DNA from: CAIYZT01 sp947461435
Lineage (GTDB): Bacteria > Pseudomonadota > Alphaproteobacteria > Rhodobacterales > Rhodobacteraceae
Direction: 5' to 3'
DNA length: 64,000 bases
Assembly: GCA_965284435.1 (NCBI GenBank)
Contig: OZ260083.1
Coordinates: 496,001-560,000 of the forward strand
The notes under the pieces: model-generated
Told to the model about the DNA's origin: nothing
Databases searched by the model: none
The model's input: the letters and a program-made list of their open reading frames with translations, nothing else
Position numbers and translations under genes: made by a program
In this document: positions 34,374-43,114 of the stretch, piece after piece
Layout of the letters: each line of letters opens with the position of its first letter
Position numbering within the stretch: the first letter of the stretch is position 1

Positions 34374-35555
34374 TCAGCGTTCGCGAAGGGCTTCGCCCGA
34401 TTTGTACAGGGGTTTGGTCAGATAGGTCAGAACCGTTTTTCCGCCCGTCTGCAACTCCACCTCGGCCAACATGCCCGGCTTGATCTGCAACCCCGATTGC
34501 CGCTCGGTCAGCGCCTCGCGGTCCACGCGCAACGTCACCTTGTAATGTGGGTCACCGTCCGGGTCGCGGGATCGTTCATCCTTGAACGTATCGGCCGAAA
34601 TGAACGTAACCTTGGCCTTCAGCGTGCCATAAATCGTATAGTCATAGGCCGATAGTTTGATCGTGGCATCCTGCCCCTCACGAACCGAGGCGATATCGCG
34701 CGGCGCCACTTCGGCCTCGATGAACAACTCATCATCCAAAGGAATGATCTGCATGATCTCTTCGCCCGGCCGCACCACGCCGCCGATGGTCGTGATCGAC
34801 AGCTTGTTCACAATGCCCCGCATGGGCGCCACCAAAATGGTGCGCGACAATTGGTCGGTCGACATGCGCAGCTTTTGCTTTAGGCTGGCCAGATCGGTTT
34901 GGGTTTTCGAATAATCCGTCGCCCGTTCCAGTTCGGTCTGCCCAACAGCATCCGCCAACTGCGCCTCGGCGTCCGATGCGGCCTTGCGCGCGCGCGTCAC
35001 CTCGATCAAAGGGGCCACGTCCTTGTCATACATGTTTTCCAGCAGCTTTCGCTCTTGCTGGGCCTGTTCGGCAATGGCCTGCGCCCCACCCACCCGCGCC
35101 GCATATTCCGCCCGCCGCGCCGCCAACAGCGCCCGTTCCGAGTCCACGATGTCGGGCACCCGGCGTGCCAGATCCTCGGGCACGTCAAAGCTTTCCGCCC
35201 CGGCTATTTCGGCTTCAAGACGCAGCCGGCGAATATCCAACGCGGCAATCTGGTCTGAAATCTCATCGACGGCCGCCTGATAATTGGTGCCATACAGCCG
35301 CGCGATGGTTTGGCCAGGCTCCACAATATCCCCTTCGGCCACGTTCAATTCGGCCAGAATACCGCCTTCAAGGTTTTGAATGATCTGTGGCCTGGAGGAG
35401 GAGACGATCTGACCCTTGGCCCGAACGATTTCGTCCACCCAAGCAAAGGCGGCCCAGATCAAGAACGTCGCCACAGTCCCCGCGATCATCCAGATGATCA
35501 CACTCGGCCCGCGCATCCGATCTTCAAACCCGTCGTCATAGACTGCAAGGCTCAT
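34374..35555 (-). CDS. type I secretion membrane fusion protein (HlyD/LapC family)
   Basis: 393-residue periplasmic adaptor. One N-terminal transmembrane helix (about 20-40, VIIWMIAGTVATFLIWAAFAW) is followed by VRAKGQIVSSSRPQIIQNLEGGILAELNVAEGDIVEPGQ, a lipoyl half-motif, then a helical hairpin and the C-terminal second half (APMRGIVNKLSITTIGGVVRPGEEIMQIIP). It connects the ABC transporter to the outer-membrane channel. It overlaps the ABC gene by four bases and is the last gene of the four-gene operon. Confidence 0.92.
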   Translation of the reverse strand: MSLAVYDDGFEDRMRGPSVIIWMIAGTVATFLIWAAFAWVDEIVRAKGQIVSSSRPQIIQNLEGGILAELNVAEGDIVEPGQTIARLYGTNYQAAVDEISDQIAALDIRRLRLEAEIAGAESFDVPEDLARRVPDIVDSERALLAARRAEYAARVGGAQAIAEQAQQERKLLENMYDKDVAPLIEVTRARKAASDAEAQLADAVGQTELERATDYSKTQTDLASLKQKLRMSTDQLSRTILVAPMRGIVNKLSITTIGGVVRPGEEIMQIIPLDDELFIEAEVAPRDIASVREGQDATIKLSAYDYTIYGTLKAKVTFISADTFKDERSRDPDGDPHYKVTLRVDREALTERQSGLQIKPGMLAEVELQTGGKTVLTYLTKPLYKSGEALRER

Positions 35556-37780
35556 GGTTTGGCTCCTGCCGCGGCGGGCGCTTTGGCCAGATGCGCCAGA
35601 ACGGCGTCCCGCGGCCCATCCACCATCACCCGACCATTCTGCAAGATCAGCGTGCGCGTCGTCAGTTGCAAAATCGGCACCCGGTGGGTCGCGATAATGG
35701 CGGTTCGCCCGTCCAGCCAGGTTTTCAGCCGGCTGACCAAGGTCGTCTCAAGCGTTTGATCCAAGGCGGCGGTCGGCTCGTCCAACAGCACGATCGCCGG
35801 ATCTTGCAGCCATAACCGCGCCCAGCCAATCGATTGCCGCTGCCCAACGGAAAGGCCTTCGCTCATCTCTCGGATTTCCAGATCAAGCCCGCGCGGATGG
35901 CTGCGCACATAGGGCCCAAGTCCGGCAAAATCCAACGCGGCCAGCAGCCGATTGTCATCCCGCTCCAACTGATTCAAGTTCAGATTGTCGCGGAGCGTGC
36001 CCGAAAACAACCGCACCTCTTGGCCCAGATATCCCAGATTGCGCCGCAGATCGCGCGGATGGATTTGCGACAGATCGACACCGTCCAGCAGGATACGTCC
36101 GGCTGTCGGGTCATAAAGACCGGCCAAAAGCCGCAGCAGCGTTGATTTTCCCGACCCGTTTGATCCAAGAACCGCCACGCATTGCCCCATGGGAATGGCC
36201 AGCGCCCCCACGTCAATCGTCGGCGCTGCCTTTGCGTCAAACCGAAACTCCATCCCGCGCAGTTCAAAGGCGCCGCTGATCTTGTCGCGGCGCAAATAAT
36301 GCCGCTCAGCCTCTTCGTGCTGCGTGGATGTTGCAATCGGCTCCAGCCCGTCCAACGCGGCCTTGACGTTCGACCACCGCGCCAAGGTGGCAGAAAGCTG
36401 GGACAAAGGGCCCAGCGTGCGCCCCGTCAGAATTCCGATGGCGATGATCGTACCCACCGTAAAGTTGCCGGCGAAAACCTGATAGGCCCCCACAACCACC
36501 GTGGTGATATAGGTGGCCTGCTGCACCCCTTGCGCCCAATAGCCCAAGATCGCTGTCAGCTTGCGTTGGTCTGCAGAACGCAGCGCCGAAACCGCCGTCA
36601 ATTCACTCCAGATCCGCCGAACCCGGTCCTCGCCGCGCTGCGTGGTCAGGGTTTCCGCTTCGAACACGGCTTCATACAGCATCCGCGTGGCCCGGGTGTT
36701 CGCGCCTTGGGTGGCGGCGGTCAGGGCGATCATTCGTTTTTGAAACAACAGCCCCGGCAGAACCATCAAAAATCCGCCCACAACCAGAACCCAAACAATC
36801 TCCCCCCCGATCGAGGCGACCAGCATCAAAAAGATGATCAGAAACGGCAGATCGGCAAGGGTGCCGATCGTGGTGGCCGTAAAGAACTCACGCACCGATC
36901 CAAATTCGCGCATCGCGCTGAACTGGTTTGAAGGGCTGCGATTGCCCGGGTCAGATTTCATGCCCAAAAGACGCTGCATCAAACGGGCCTGCACCGTCAT
37001 TTCAATGCGCTTGCCCGTCATGTCCATCAGACTGGACCGCGCATATTTCAGCATCCCTTCAAAGAAGATCGCCAAAATCGCGCCCAGCGCCAGAACCCAA
37101 AGCGTGGGTTCCGATTTATAGGGGATCACGCGGTCATAGACCTGCAGCGAAAACATCGCCACAGCCACAGCCAGAAGATTGGCGACAAAGGATCCCGCCG
37201 CAACTTCGAACAACGGGCGGCGATAGTTGCCAAATTCCCCCCAGAACCAATGCGGGGTGACTGCGGCGTCCGAATGGCGCTGCTCCAGATCGGACAGCGT
37301 CAAGGTCAGCTTCAGGATGCGGCCGGAAAAGACGGCTGCGAATTCATCCGGCCCCACGGTTGCCTTGCGGTCAGCAAAGGTGGTGTCGTAAATCACCAGC
37401 CCGGTCTCGTCCTGCTCCATCACCAAGACGATCTGGCCCGAAATCATTTCTGCAAGCGCGGGCCACAGCTGCGGCACGATGTCGTGGGCATCGTAAACTT
37501 GGGCGCGCAACCCCGTGGCCCGCAGCGCCGTCGCAAGGTCTGACAGATCAGGATCGGCATCCGCCCCCGCGGCGAACAGCGTTTCGACCACGTCCGGCAC
37601 CGCAATATCACCGCCCAGCAACCCGGCATAAACCGCCGCCAGATTTGCCCGCGCTTCGGCCTTGGCCGAAAGGGCCGCGCGCGAAGGCGCGGCACCGCGA
37701 TCCGCTGGACGCGGCGGGTTTTGCGGCGCACTCGCCACGCGGGCTGCGTTCATGTCAAAGGCGATCACCCGGTCCGTCAC
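35552..37780 (-). CDS. type I secretion ABC transporter (LapB/LssB family) with a degenerate C39-like domain
   Basis: 742 residues. The N-terminal ~180 residues form a C39 peptidase-like domain with no visible catalytic Cys in the usual place, as in transporters that dock but do not cleave RTX or Bap-like substrates. Six membrane segments follow (about 200-460), then the ATPase: Walker A GSNGSGKST (near residue 535), signature LSVGQRQ, Walker B IVLLDEP and the switch His in IIATHR. It exports a C-terminally targeted substrate, most likely the adhesin encoded upstream in the operon. Confidence 0.92.
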   Translation of the reverse strand: MTDRVIAFDMNAARVASAPQNPPRPADRGAAPSRAALSAKAEARANLAAVYAGLLGGDIAVPDVVETLFAAGADADPDLSDLATALRATGLRAQVYDAHDIVPQLWPALAEMISGQIVLVMEQDETGLVIYDTTFADRKATVGPDEFAAVFSGRILKLTLTLSDLEQRHSDAAVTPHWFWGEFGNYRRPLFEVAAGSFVANLLAVAVAMFSLQVYDRVIPYKSEPTLWVLALGAILAIFFEGMLKYARSSLMDMTGKRIEMTVQARLMQRLLGMKSDPGNRSPSNQFSAMREFGSVREFFTATTIGTLADLPFLIIFLMLVASIGGEIVWVLVVGGFLMVLPGLLFQKRMIALTAATQGANTRATRMLYEAVFEAETLTTQRGEDRVRRIWSELTAVSALRSADQRKLTAILGYWAQGVQQATYITTVVVGAYQVFAGNFTVGTIIAIGILTGRTLGPLSQLSATLARWSNVKAALDGLEPIATSTQHEEAERHYLRRDKISGAFELRGMEFRFDAKAAPTIDVGALAIPMGQCVAVLGSNGSGKSTLLRLLAGLYDPTAGRILLDGVDLSQIHPRDLRRNLGYLGQEVRLFSGTLRDNLNLNQLERDDNRLLAALDFAGLGPYVRSHPRGLDLEIREMSEGLSVGQRQSIGWARLWLQDPAIVLLDEPTAALDQTLETTLVSRLKTWLDGRTAIIATHRVPILQLTTRTLILQNGRVMVDGPRDAVLAHLAKAPAAAGAKP

Positions 37781-39120
37781 ATCTGTGCCCCATCCACCAG
37801 AACGCCCCGCGCATGTGCAATGGCCAGACGTTTCAATACGATTTCATAGGCAAGCGCCGCCTGATCCCGCGCCAGACGGGCATGGCGATCATGTTCACTG
37901 ACCAGTTCCAAAAGCGATCTGCGCCCAACTTTGTATTGCTCGGTGAACATCGCAAGGTTGCCGCTGGTGTGGGTCAAAACGTCGGCCCCCTGCGCCGCAC
38001 GCAGCGCCAAGGTTTCCATGTCATTTTGCAATCCGTCAATCTTGCGCCGGGCTTCCTGCGCCGCTTCGGCGACTTGGCGCGACGACAGATCTTGAACCGA
38101 GGCAAGCGCTTCAAGACTATCCGCTGTGCCCAGCCCCATCATCTGGCCGGCGCCCAAAACCAGACCCGTGTCGATGCCCTCCTCGCCAATATTGGCCTGC
38201 GCGGACAGGCCGGGCAAAAGATCGGCCCGGTTGATCTGGGCTTCGGCCACGCGCTGCGCCGCTTGCCCCCGGGCTTGCAGAACCGCCAACGGCTCTGGTG
38301 CCGGGGTATCTTCGGGCAGGGCATCCATTCCGGTCAACCCGGTGACGGGCGCCCCATACAACATGGCAAGTTCGGCCGAGGCGACCTCGGCGGTGCGGGC
38401 ATCTGCCGACAGCGTCGCCTGCATTTCCGCGACCTGCTGATCGATGATCTGCTGCTCGCTCAGATCAGACAGGCCCCCGTCCACCCGAACCCGCATGATG
38501 CGCTGAAACTCCGTCAACTGCACAATCGCGCCCTGGTCGATCTGCATTTGGGCCAAGGCGCGCTGCGAGGTGACATAGGCCACAAGCGCATCGTAAACCC
38601 GTGTATTCAACTCGTCCGCCAAGGACACCGCGGCCAGTTCCACATCTGCGGCCGCAAAGGCCCGTTCGGCCTTTTTGCGCCCATTGTCGAACAGCGCCGC
38701 CTCCACCAGAATAGAGGCGACCAAACCCGACAATGAGGTCAGGTTGACCGAAGGCCCAACCGAGGGAAGCCAGTTTGTCGCGCGGGCTTGGGCTTTCAGC
38801 CGGGCAATACGCAACTCGGCGGCCGCCGCACCCGAACTGGTTTGCAAGGCACCCGCAGCGATTTGGCCAAAGGTCCCCCCTTGGGGCAAAATGGACTGGC
38901 GCAGCCGCAGATTAGAGATGATCTGCCCCCCTTCGTCCGGATGTTCGGCCAAGGCCCCGCTGTTGTCGGTCGTCAAACCGGTTTCGGGCTGGCTTGGATC
39001 TGTATTGAACCGCGAGGCAACATCATCCCCCACGCAGCCAGACAGCATCACGGCCGTCCCCAGGATCAGCCCCGCCAAGGCGGAACCGATCCCGTTTTTG
39101 CGTCCTGACAAAAAGGGCAT
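37777..39120 (-). CDS. TolC-family outer membrane channel (LapE-like), lipoprotein
   Basis: 447 residues. The N-terminal signal ends in the lipobox LSGC (MLSGCVGDD). The remainder is the alpha-helical barrel type with two internally repeated halves (LRLRQSILPQGG; AELRIARLKAQARATNWLPSVGPSV; later AQRVAEAQINRADLLPGLSAQANIG). It lies between the adhesin and ABC genes and overlaps the latter by four bases, giving a complete type I secretion set. Confidence 0.9.
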   Translation of the reverse strand: MPFLSGRKNGIGSALAGLILGTAVMLSGCVGDDVASRFNTDPSQPETGLTTDNSGALAEHPDEGGQIISNLRLRQSILPQGGTFGQIAAGALQTSSGAAAAELRIARLKAQARATNWLPSVGPSVNLTSLSGLVASILVEAALFDNGRKKAERAFAAADVELAAVSLADELNTRVYDALVAYVTSQRALAQMQIDQGAIVQLTEFQRIMRVRVDGGLSDLSEQQIIDQQVAEMQATLSADARTAEVASAELAMLYGAPVTGLTGMDALPEDTPAPEPLAVLQARGQAAQRVAEAQINRADLLPGLSAQANIGEEGIDTGLVLGAGQMMGLGTADSLEALASVQDLSSRQVAEAAQEARRKIDGLQNDMETLALRAAQGADVLTHTSGNLAMFTEQYKVGRRSLLELVSEHDRHARLARDQAALAYEIVLKRLAIAHARGVLVDGAQM

Positions 39121-39132
39121 CGCCCTGACCCG

Positions 39133-42036
39133 TCAGATCGTCGTCGTCGCAGAGATGTCGTCATCCAGCAGAACCGAACCGTGATCGCCCAGCGTATAGA
39201 CATTGTATGTCTCGCCATCGATCACGCGGGTCTCGCCGCTCATCTCGCCGCCCACAAGGGTGACAGAATCGCCTGCGTCGCCTTTGACGATCAACTCGTG
39301 ATCCGCCCCGGTCAGCGCCATCAGATGCTCCTCGGTGATGGTCAACTCGGCATCTGGCGCAAAGGTCAGATCGATGGCGGCAAAGTCAAAGCCATCCAGC
39401 CCATCGCGACCCAGATCTACCGTTGGCGCGCTGGTGTTATCGACGATCAGCAAGGTGGAACTTTCGTTGCCTGCCGTGTCGGTCGTGTGCACCACCAGAT
39501 AGCTGCCATCCGGGACGGTTTGGCTGAACTTGAACACCGATTCCCCGGCCTCCGTGTCCACAGTCACCCGCGTTGCGACGCTGGATTGATGCCCATTTTC
39601 GTCGATCTGGGTAAAGCTGTAGGTGTCATCAGTCAAAACCGTACCAATCGCCCGCAGACCCGTGGCATCCCGTGTGAACGACACCACTTCCGGCGCACCG
39701 GGCGCGGTTGTGTCATAGTCAAAGGTTTGGGTGATCGTGTCCACGTTGCCGGCCTTGTCCGTGGCCGTCACGGTGACGCTGGCATCCTGACCCTCACCCG
39801 AAGGCAAACGGTCCTGCGCAAAGGTCACCGACCAGTTGCCGCTTGCATCTGCTGTGGTGTTGATCAGTTGACCGTTCGACAGTTTGACAACCAGGGTCGA
39901 ATTCGCCTCGACCTTGCCCGTCAGTGTCAGGCCCGCTGCCGCTTCGGCAGCGTTCATCACGCCGTCGCCGCCAATCGCACCGCCCGTGAAGGCAAGGTTG
40001 CGCACCAATGTGTCAACCGCCACCTGTTCGGTGATGCTTGATGTGTTGCCATAGGCGTCGGTTGCATAGGCCGTCATGCTGACCGAGTTTTCGCCTGCCG
40101 GAATCTCGCCCGACGGGATGGTCAACGACCATGTTCCATTGGCCGAAACCGTTGCGGCATGCAAAGATCCGTTGCCGAACTTGACCATCACGGTCGATCC
40201 GGGTTCGACAAGGCCCGTCACAGTCAATCCGCGCGCAGCCTCGACAGCGTTGACGACATTGTCACTGCCCGCCGAAAGTGTGGTGCGCGACAATGGCACC
40301 ACTTCGGTATCGACATGCACAAGGTGGCTGTCCGTGGCGACGTTGCCGGCGGCATCTGTCGCCTTGACCGTCACCGTGCTGTTATAGGTACCGCCCTGAA
40401 TGTCGCCCGAGGCAAAGTTCGAAGACCAGGTTCCGTCCGATCCGGCCGTTACCGCATGCGTCTTGCCTTGGAACGTCACTTCAACCGATGCCCCGGCCTG
40501 CGCCGTTCCGGTCAGGGTCACCCCGCCGCCAGCCTCGGCGCCGGACACAACGTTGTCTCCGGCCTGAACCGCATCAATGTTCACATTGGTAATCGTATCG
40601 ACCACCAAGATATCATTGACCACCGTGATGTTGCCATGAATGTCGGTCGAGGTCACCTTGACCGGCAATTCGTATTCCCCAGCCGGCAATTCCGCCTTCG
40701 AGAAGGTCACAGACCAGCTGCCATCCGCGGCCACCGTTACCGCATGCGATTTGCCGTCGATTTCCACCACCAAAGAGGCTCCGGCCTCTCCTTTGCCGGA
40801 AATCGTGATGCCATTTTGATAGTCGGCCCCGTTTTCGACATGGCCAACCGATTTTGTTCCGGCCGAGATATCAATATCCGGCGGGGTCAGGTCGATGACA
40901 AAATCGGGACCATCCAGGTTCCAGTTCTTGCCATTGGTGCCCGTCACGTGAACCGCTGCTGAATAATCACCGTCCGCAGGAATTTGGGCCGAGCTAAAGG
41001 TAACCGACCATGTTCCTTGGGCCGTGATCGTCGTGGTTTGGGTAAAGCCACCGATGGTCACGCTGACGCTGTCCCCCGGCTCTCCGGTTCCCGTCACCGA
41101 CATGGTCGGATCCTGCGTCAGGGTGTTGATCAGGATAACCGGGGCACCGTCCACGGTTGGCGCATCATGGTCGCCATCCCCGTCGCCGTCACCATCTCCG
41201 TCGCCGTCGCCGTCACCATCCCCGTCGCCGTCACCATCCCCGTCGCCGTCACCATCCCCGTCGCCGTCACCATCTCCGTCGCCGTCACCATCTCCGTCAC
41301 CATCTCCGTCGCCGTCACCATCCCCGTCACCATCTCCGTCGCCGTCACCATCCCCGTCGCCGTCACCATCTCCGTCGCCGTCACCATCCCCGTCACCATC
41401 TCCGTCGCCGTCACCATCTCCGTCGCCGTCACCATCTCCGTCGCCGTCGCCGTCTCCGTCGCCGTCACCGTCCCCGTCGCCGTCACCATCCCCGTCGCCG
41501 TCACCATCCCCGTCGCCGTCACCATCCCCGCCAACGACAGCGGCGGCTGCGGTGCCAGCAGCCAGAAGGCCCAAAGGCGCACCCAGAAGGCCGGGGATGA
41601 ACCCTGCCATTCCTGCGGGTTCTTCGGCCACGGCCAGAACTTCGGTCACAGGGTCAGACGAGGCAAACCGCAAATCGTCCAGCGGGCTCCATTTGTCCCA
41701 TCCCTCGACTGGGCCGTAATCTGCAAAAAGCGGGCCATTGCCCGTTGGCGACACCAGCACTTCGGTGATCTCGCCATCCGCGGACAGATACAAATGGTTG
41801 GCGCCCGCCGCGGCCGCGAAATAGTTGCTGATCACAACTGTTTGGCCGTCCACCAAGGTCACAACCAGGTCGCTGCCGACCTGATCAAAGGCTGCGATGC
41901 TTTCGCGCCCTATGTTCAAGGAAATGCTGTCACCCGAGGCGGATTGAAGAAGGTTACCTGCGGAATCACCGCCAACCACACCGCGCTGGATTCCGCCCGC
42001 TGAATCGCGGACGGCGAACTCTATCGCCGATACCAT
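39133..42036 (-). CDS. large secreted Bap-like adhesin with a (Gly-Asp)60 tract
   Basis: 967 residues from ATG at 42036, which follows GGCGGAG; an ATG at 42054 has a poor RBS. Order of parts: a BapA-prefix-like N-terminal domain (about 1-130, with SDLVVTLVDGQTVVISNYF); a hydrophobic Ala/Gly segment (about 143-169); exactly 60 Gly-Asp dipeptides (170-289); about five Ig-like repeats of 95-100 residues (pattern GDNVVxGAEAxxGxTLTG, GTWSVTF, TVxVKATDAAGN, VxVDT); a divergent sixth; and a C-terminal T1SS target-type region (LIVKGDAGDSVTLVGGEM, DGETYNVYTLGDHGSVLLD). There is no N-terminal signal peptide, in line with type I secretion by the three genes downstream. Likely a cell-surface or biofilm adhesin. 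Confidence 0.88.
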   Translation of the reverse strand: MVSAIEFAVRDSAGGIQRGVVGGDSAGNLLQSASGDSISLNIGRESIAAFDQVGSDLVVTLVDGQTVVISNYFAAAAGANHLYLSADGEITEVLVSPTGNGPLFADYGPVEGWDKWSPLDDLRFASSDPVTEVLAVAEEPAGMAGFIPGLLGAPLGLLAAGTAAAAVVGGDGDGDGDGDGDGDGDGDGDGDGDGDGDGDGDGDGDGDGDGDGDGDGDGDGDGDGDGDGDGDGDGDGDGDGDGDGDGDGDGDGDGDGDGDGDGDGDGDGDGDGDGDGDGDGDGDGDGDGDHDAPTVDGAPVILINTLTQDPTMSVTGTGEPGDSVSVTIGGFTQTTTITAQGTWSVTFSSAQIPADGDYSAAVHVTGTNGKNWNLDGPDFVIDLTPPDIDISAGTKSVGHVENGADYQNGITISGKGEAGASLVVEIDGKSHAVTVAADGSWSVTFSKAELPAGEYELPVKVTSTDIHGNITVVNDILVVDTITNVNIDAVQAGDNVVSGAEAGGGVTLTGTAQAGASVEVTFQGKTHAVTAGSDGTWSSNFASGDIQGGTYNSTVTVKATDAAGNVATDSHLVHVDTEVVPLSRTTLSAGSDNVVNAVEAARGLTVTGLVEPGSTVMVKFGNGSLHAATVSANGTWSLTIPSGEIPAGENSVSMTAYATDAYGNTSSITEQVAVDTLVRNLAFTGGAIGGDGVMNAAEAAAGLTLTGKVEANSTLVVKLSNGQLINTTADASGNWSVTFAQDRLPSGEGQDASVTVTATDKAGNVDTITQTFDYDTTAPGAPEVVSFTRDATGLRAIGTVLTDDTYSFTQIDENGHQSSVATRVTVDTEAGESVFKFSQTVPDGSYLVVHTTDTAGNESSTLLIVDNTSAPTVDLGRDGLDGFDFAAIDLTFAPDAELTITEEHLMALTGADHELIVKGDAGDSVTLVGGEMSGETRVIDGETYNVYTLGDHGSVLLDDDISATTTI
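41170..41529 (-). repeat. in-frame Gly-Asp coding repeat, 60 dipeptides, 18-bp and 12-bp units
   Basis: 360 bp encode 60 uninterrupted Gly-Asp pairs (residues 170-289 of the adhesin). On the coding strand the main unit is GGGGATGGTGACGGCGAC or the variant with GGA in the first codon, interspersed with 12-bp and 6-bp forms. Glycine and aspartate codons vary synonymously, so the peptide is perfect while the DNA is not. Loss or gain of 6-bp multiples would keep the reading frame. Confidence 0.97.
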
Positions 42037-42364
42037 ACTACTACTCCGCCTCATTCCCGGTTCTTTGACCGGATTGTTGTAAGGTCACGCTCGGCACTTG
42101 CCTGTCGCCGAACTCGCCTTTGGGATATGGATACGAATCTTTCGGATAGTTTTCCAGCCCCAGTTTTGCCTTGGCCGCATTTTTGCCGCACTTTTTTCAC
42201 TTTTCCCCCCATATGGCCCCAAAAGGGCGGGATTTCGGCAACAGTTTTTGAAGATTTCTGCGCTGCAGCAGCGACACGTTGCACCACCCAATGGGTCCGG
42301 ACCCGCCCCGCACCGCTGCATTTTGCATCTTTACCTTCCCGCGAAATGCCGCTTCCATCACCCG
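42037..42364. promoter_or_regulatory. divergent adhesin/gntR intergenic region (328 bp)
   Basis: No credible gene is seen; short frames here are shadow or leader sequence. It must hold the promoter of the adhesin-secretion operon (minus) and of the GntR regulator (plus). A perfect 12-bp palindrome, GGGTCCGGACCC, lies at 42293-42304, and a weaker CCGGT-N6-ACCGG at 42057-42072 sits close to the adhesin start. Either could bind a regulator. No clear -35/-10 pair or CtrA-like element was found. Confidence 0.4.
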
Positions 42365-43015
42365 ATGGCAGGCCAAACCGATACCCTTATTGCAACCTTG
42401 ATGACCTGGATCGACACGGGGCGCCTCAACCCCGGCGACGCCGTTGACGAGACGGCCCTTGTCGCCGAATTCGGCGTATCGCGAACCCCCGTGCGCGAGG
42501 CGCTGCTTCAACTCGAAGCGATGGGTCTGATTCGCCGCAATCCGCGCAAAGGAGCCACCTTGTTCCGCCCGACTCTCGAAGAGTTTCTGGCAATCCTTGA
42601 AGTTCACGCCAAGCTTGAAGGTCAGGCGGCAGGGCTGGCCGCGCGCCGGTTGTCCGTGTCAGGGGCGGTGCAGTTGGAAGACATCGTTGCCCGCTGCGAG
42701 GCGCATGCCCGCACAAAAGGCGATGCAGACCCCGACCAGTATTATCAACTGAACCTCGCCTTCCACGAGGCCGTGGCCATTGCCGCCGGCAACCCATTCT
42801 TGACCGAGATGATCAAGACCAATGCCCGAAAACTGCTGGCCTATTACCGCGCCCGTTACCGCTATGCCGGGGCAATCGCCGCCTCTGCCGCCGATCACCG
42901 GCGGCTTTTGGGGCTGATCACCGCCCGGGATTCCGCCGCTGCCGAAGCGGCCATGCAAGCGCATGTGCAGTTTGATCAGGTCACCGCCATGGATCTTCTT
43001 GCGGCCCTGTCATAG
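42365..43015 (+). CDS. GntR-family (FadR/FCD-type) transcriptional regulator
   Basis: 216 residues. The N-terminal winged helix-turn-helix shows the GntR pattern (LNPGDAVDETALVAEFGVSRTPVREALLQLEAMGLIRRNPRKGATL) and the C-terminal helical FCD effector domain follows (VHAKLEGQAAGLAARRLS, NLAFHEAVAIAAGNPFLTEM, DHRRLLGLITARDSAAAEAAMQAHV). The ATG at 42365 starts at the usual place before the HTH. It lies between the adhesin operon and the DUF1800/DUF1501 pair; its target is unknown. Confidence 0.88.
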   Translation: MAGQTDTLIATLMTWIDTGRLNPGDAVDETALVAEFGVSRTPVREALLQLEAMGLIRRNPRKGATLFRPTLEEFLAILEVHAKLEGQAAGLAARRLSVSGAVQLEDIVARCEAHARTKGDADPDQYYQLNLAFHEAVAIAAGNPFLTEMIKTNARKLLAYYRARYRYAGAIAASAADHRRLLGLITARDSAAAEAAMQAHVQFDQVTAMDLLAALS

Positions 43016-43114
43016 GGTCCATCTGGCAAGAAATCGCGCGGCAAAGTTTCGGCGCTTTGGCGCAAACGGCGTTGGATGGTACGATTTCGTCATCGTGATG
43101 GTCCGAGGGGTTTG

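Noticed and set aside
41170..41529. Repeat array as a possible CRISPR
   Set aside because: Units are 6-18 bp, contiguous, have no unique spacers, and lie inside a coding frame; no cas gene is present.
41024..41719. Long open frames on the plus strand across the GD tract encoding Ser-Pro or Arg/His repeats
   Set aside because: They are the antisense and shifted translations of the 18-bp GD repeat in the adhesin; there is no RBS, start context or domain, and the sense strand reads as a plausible adhesin.
42051..42287. 78-codon frame upstream of the adhesin on the same strand
   Set aside because: It overlaps the adhesin start, has no RBS or recognisable motif and lies in the presumed promoter.
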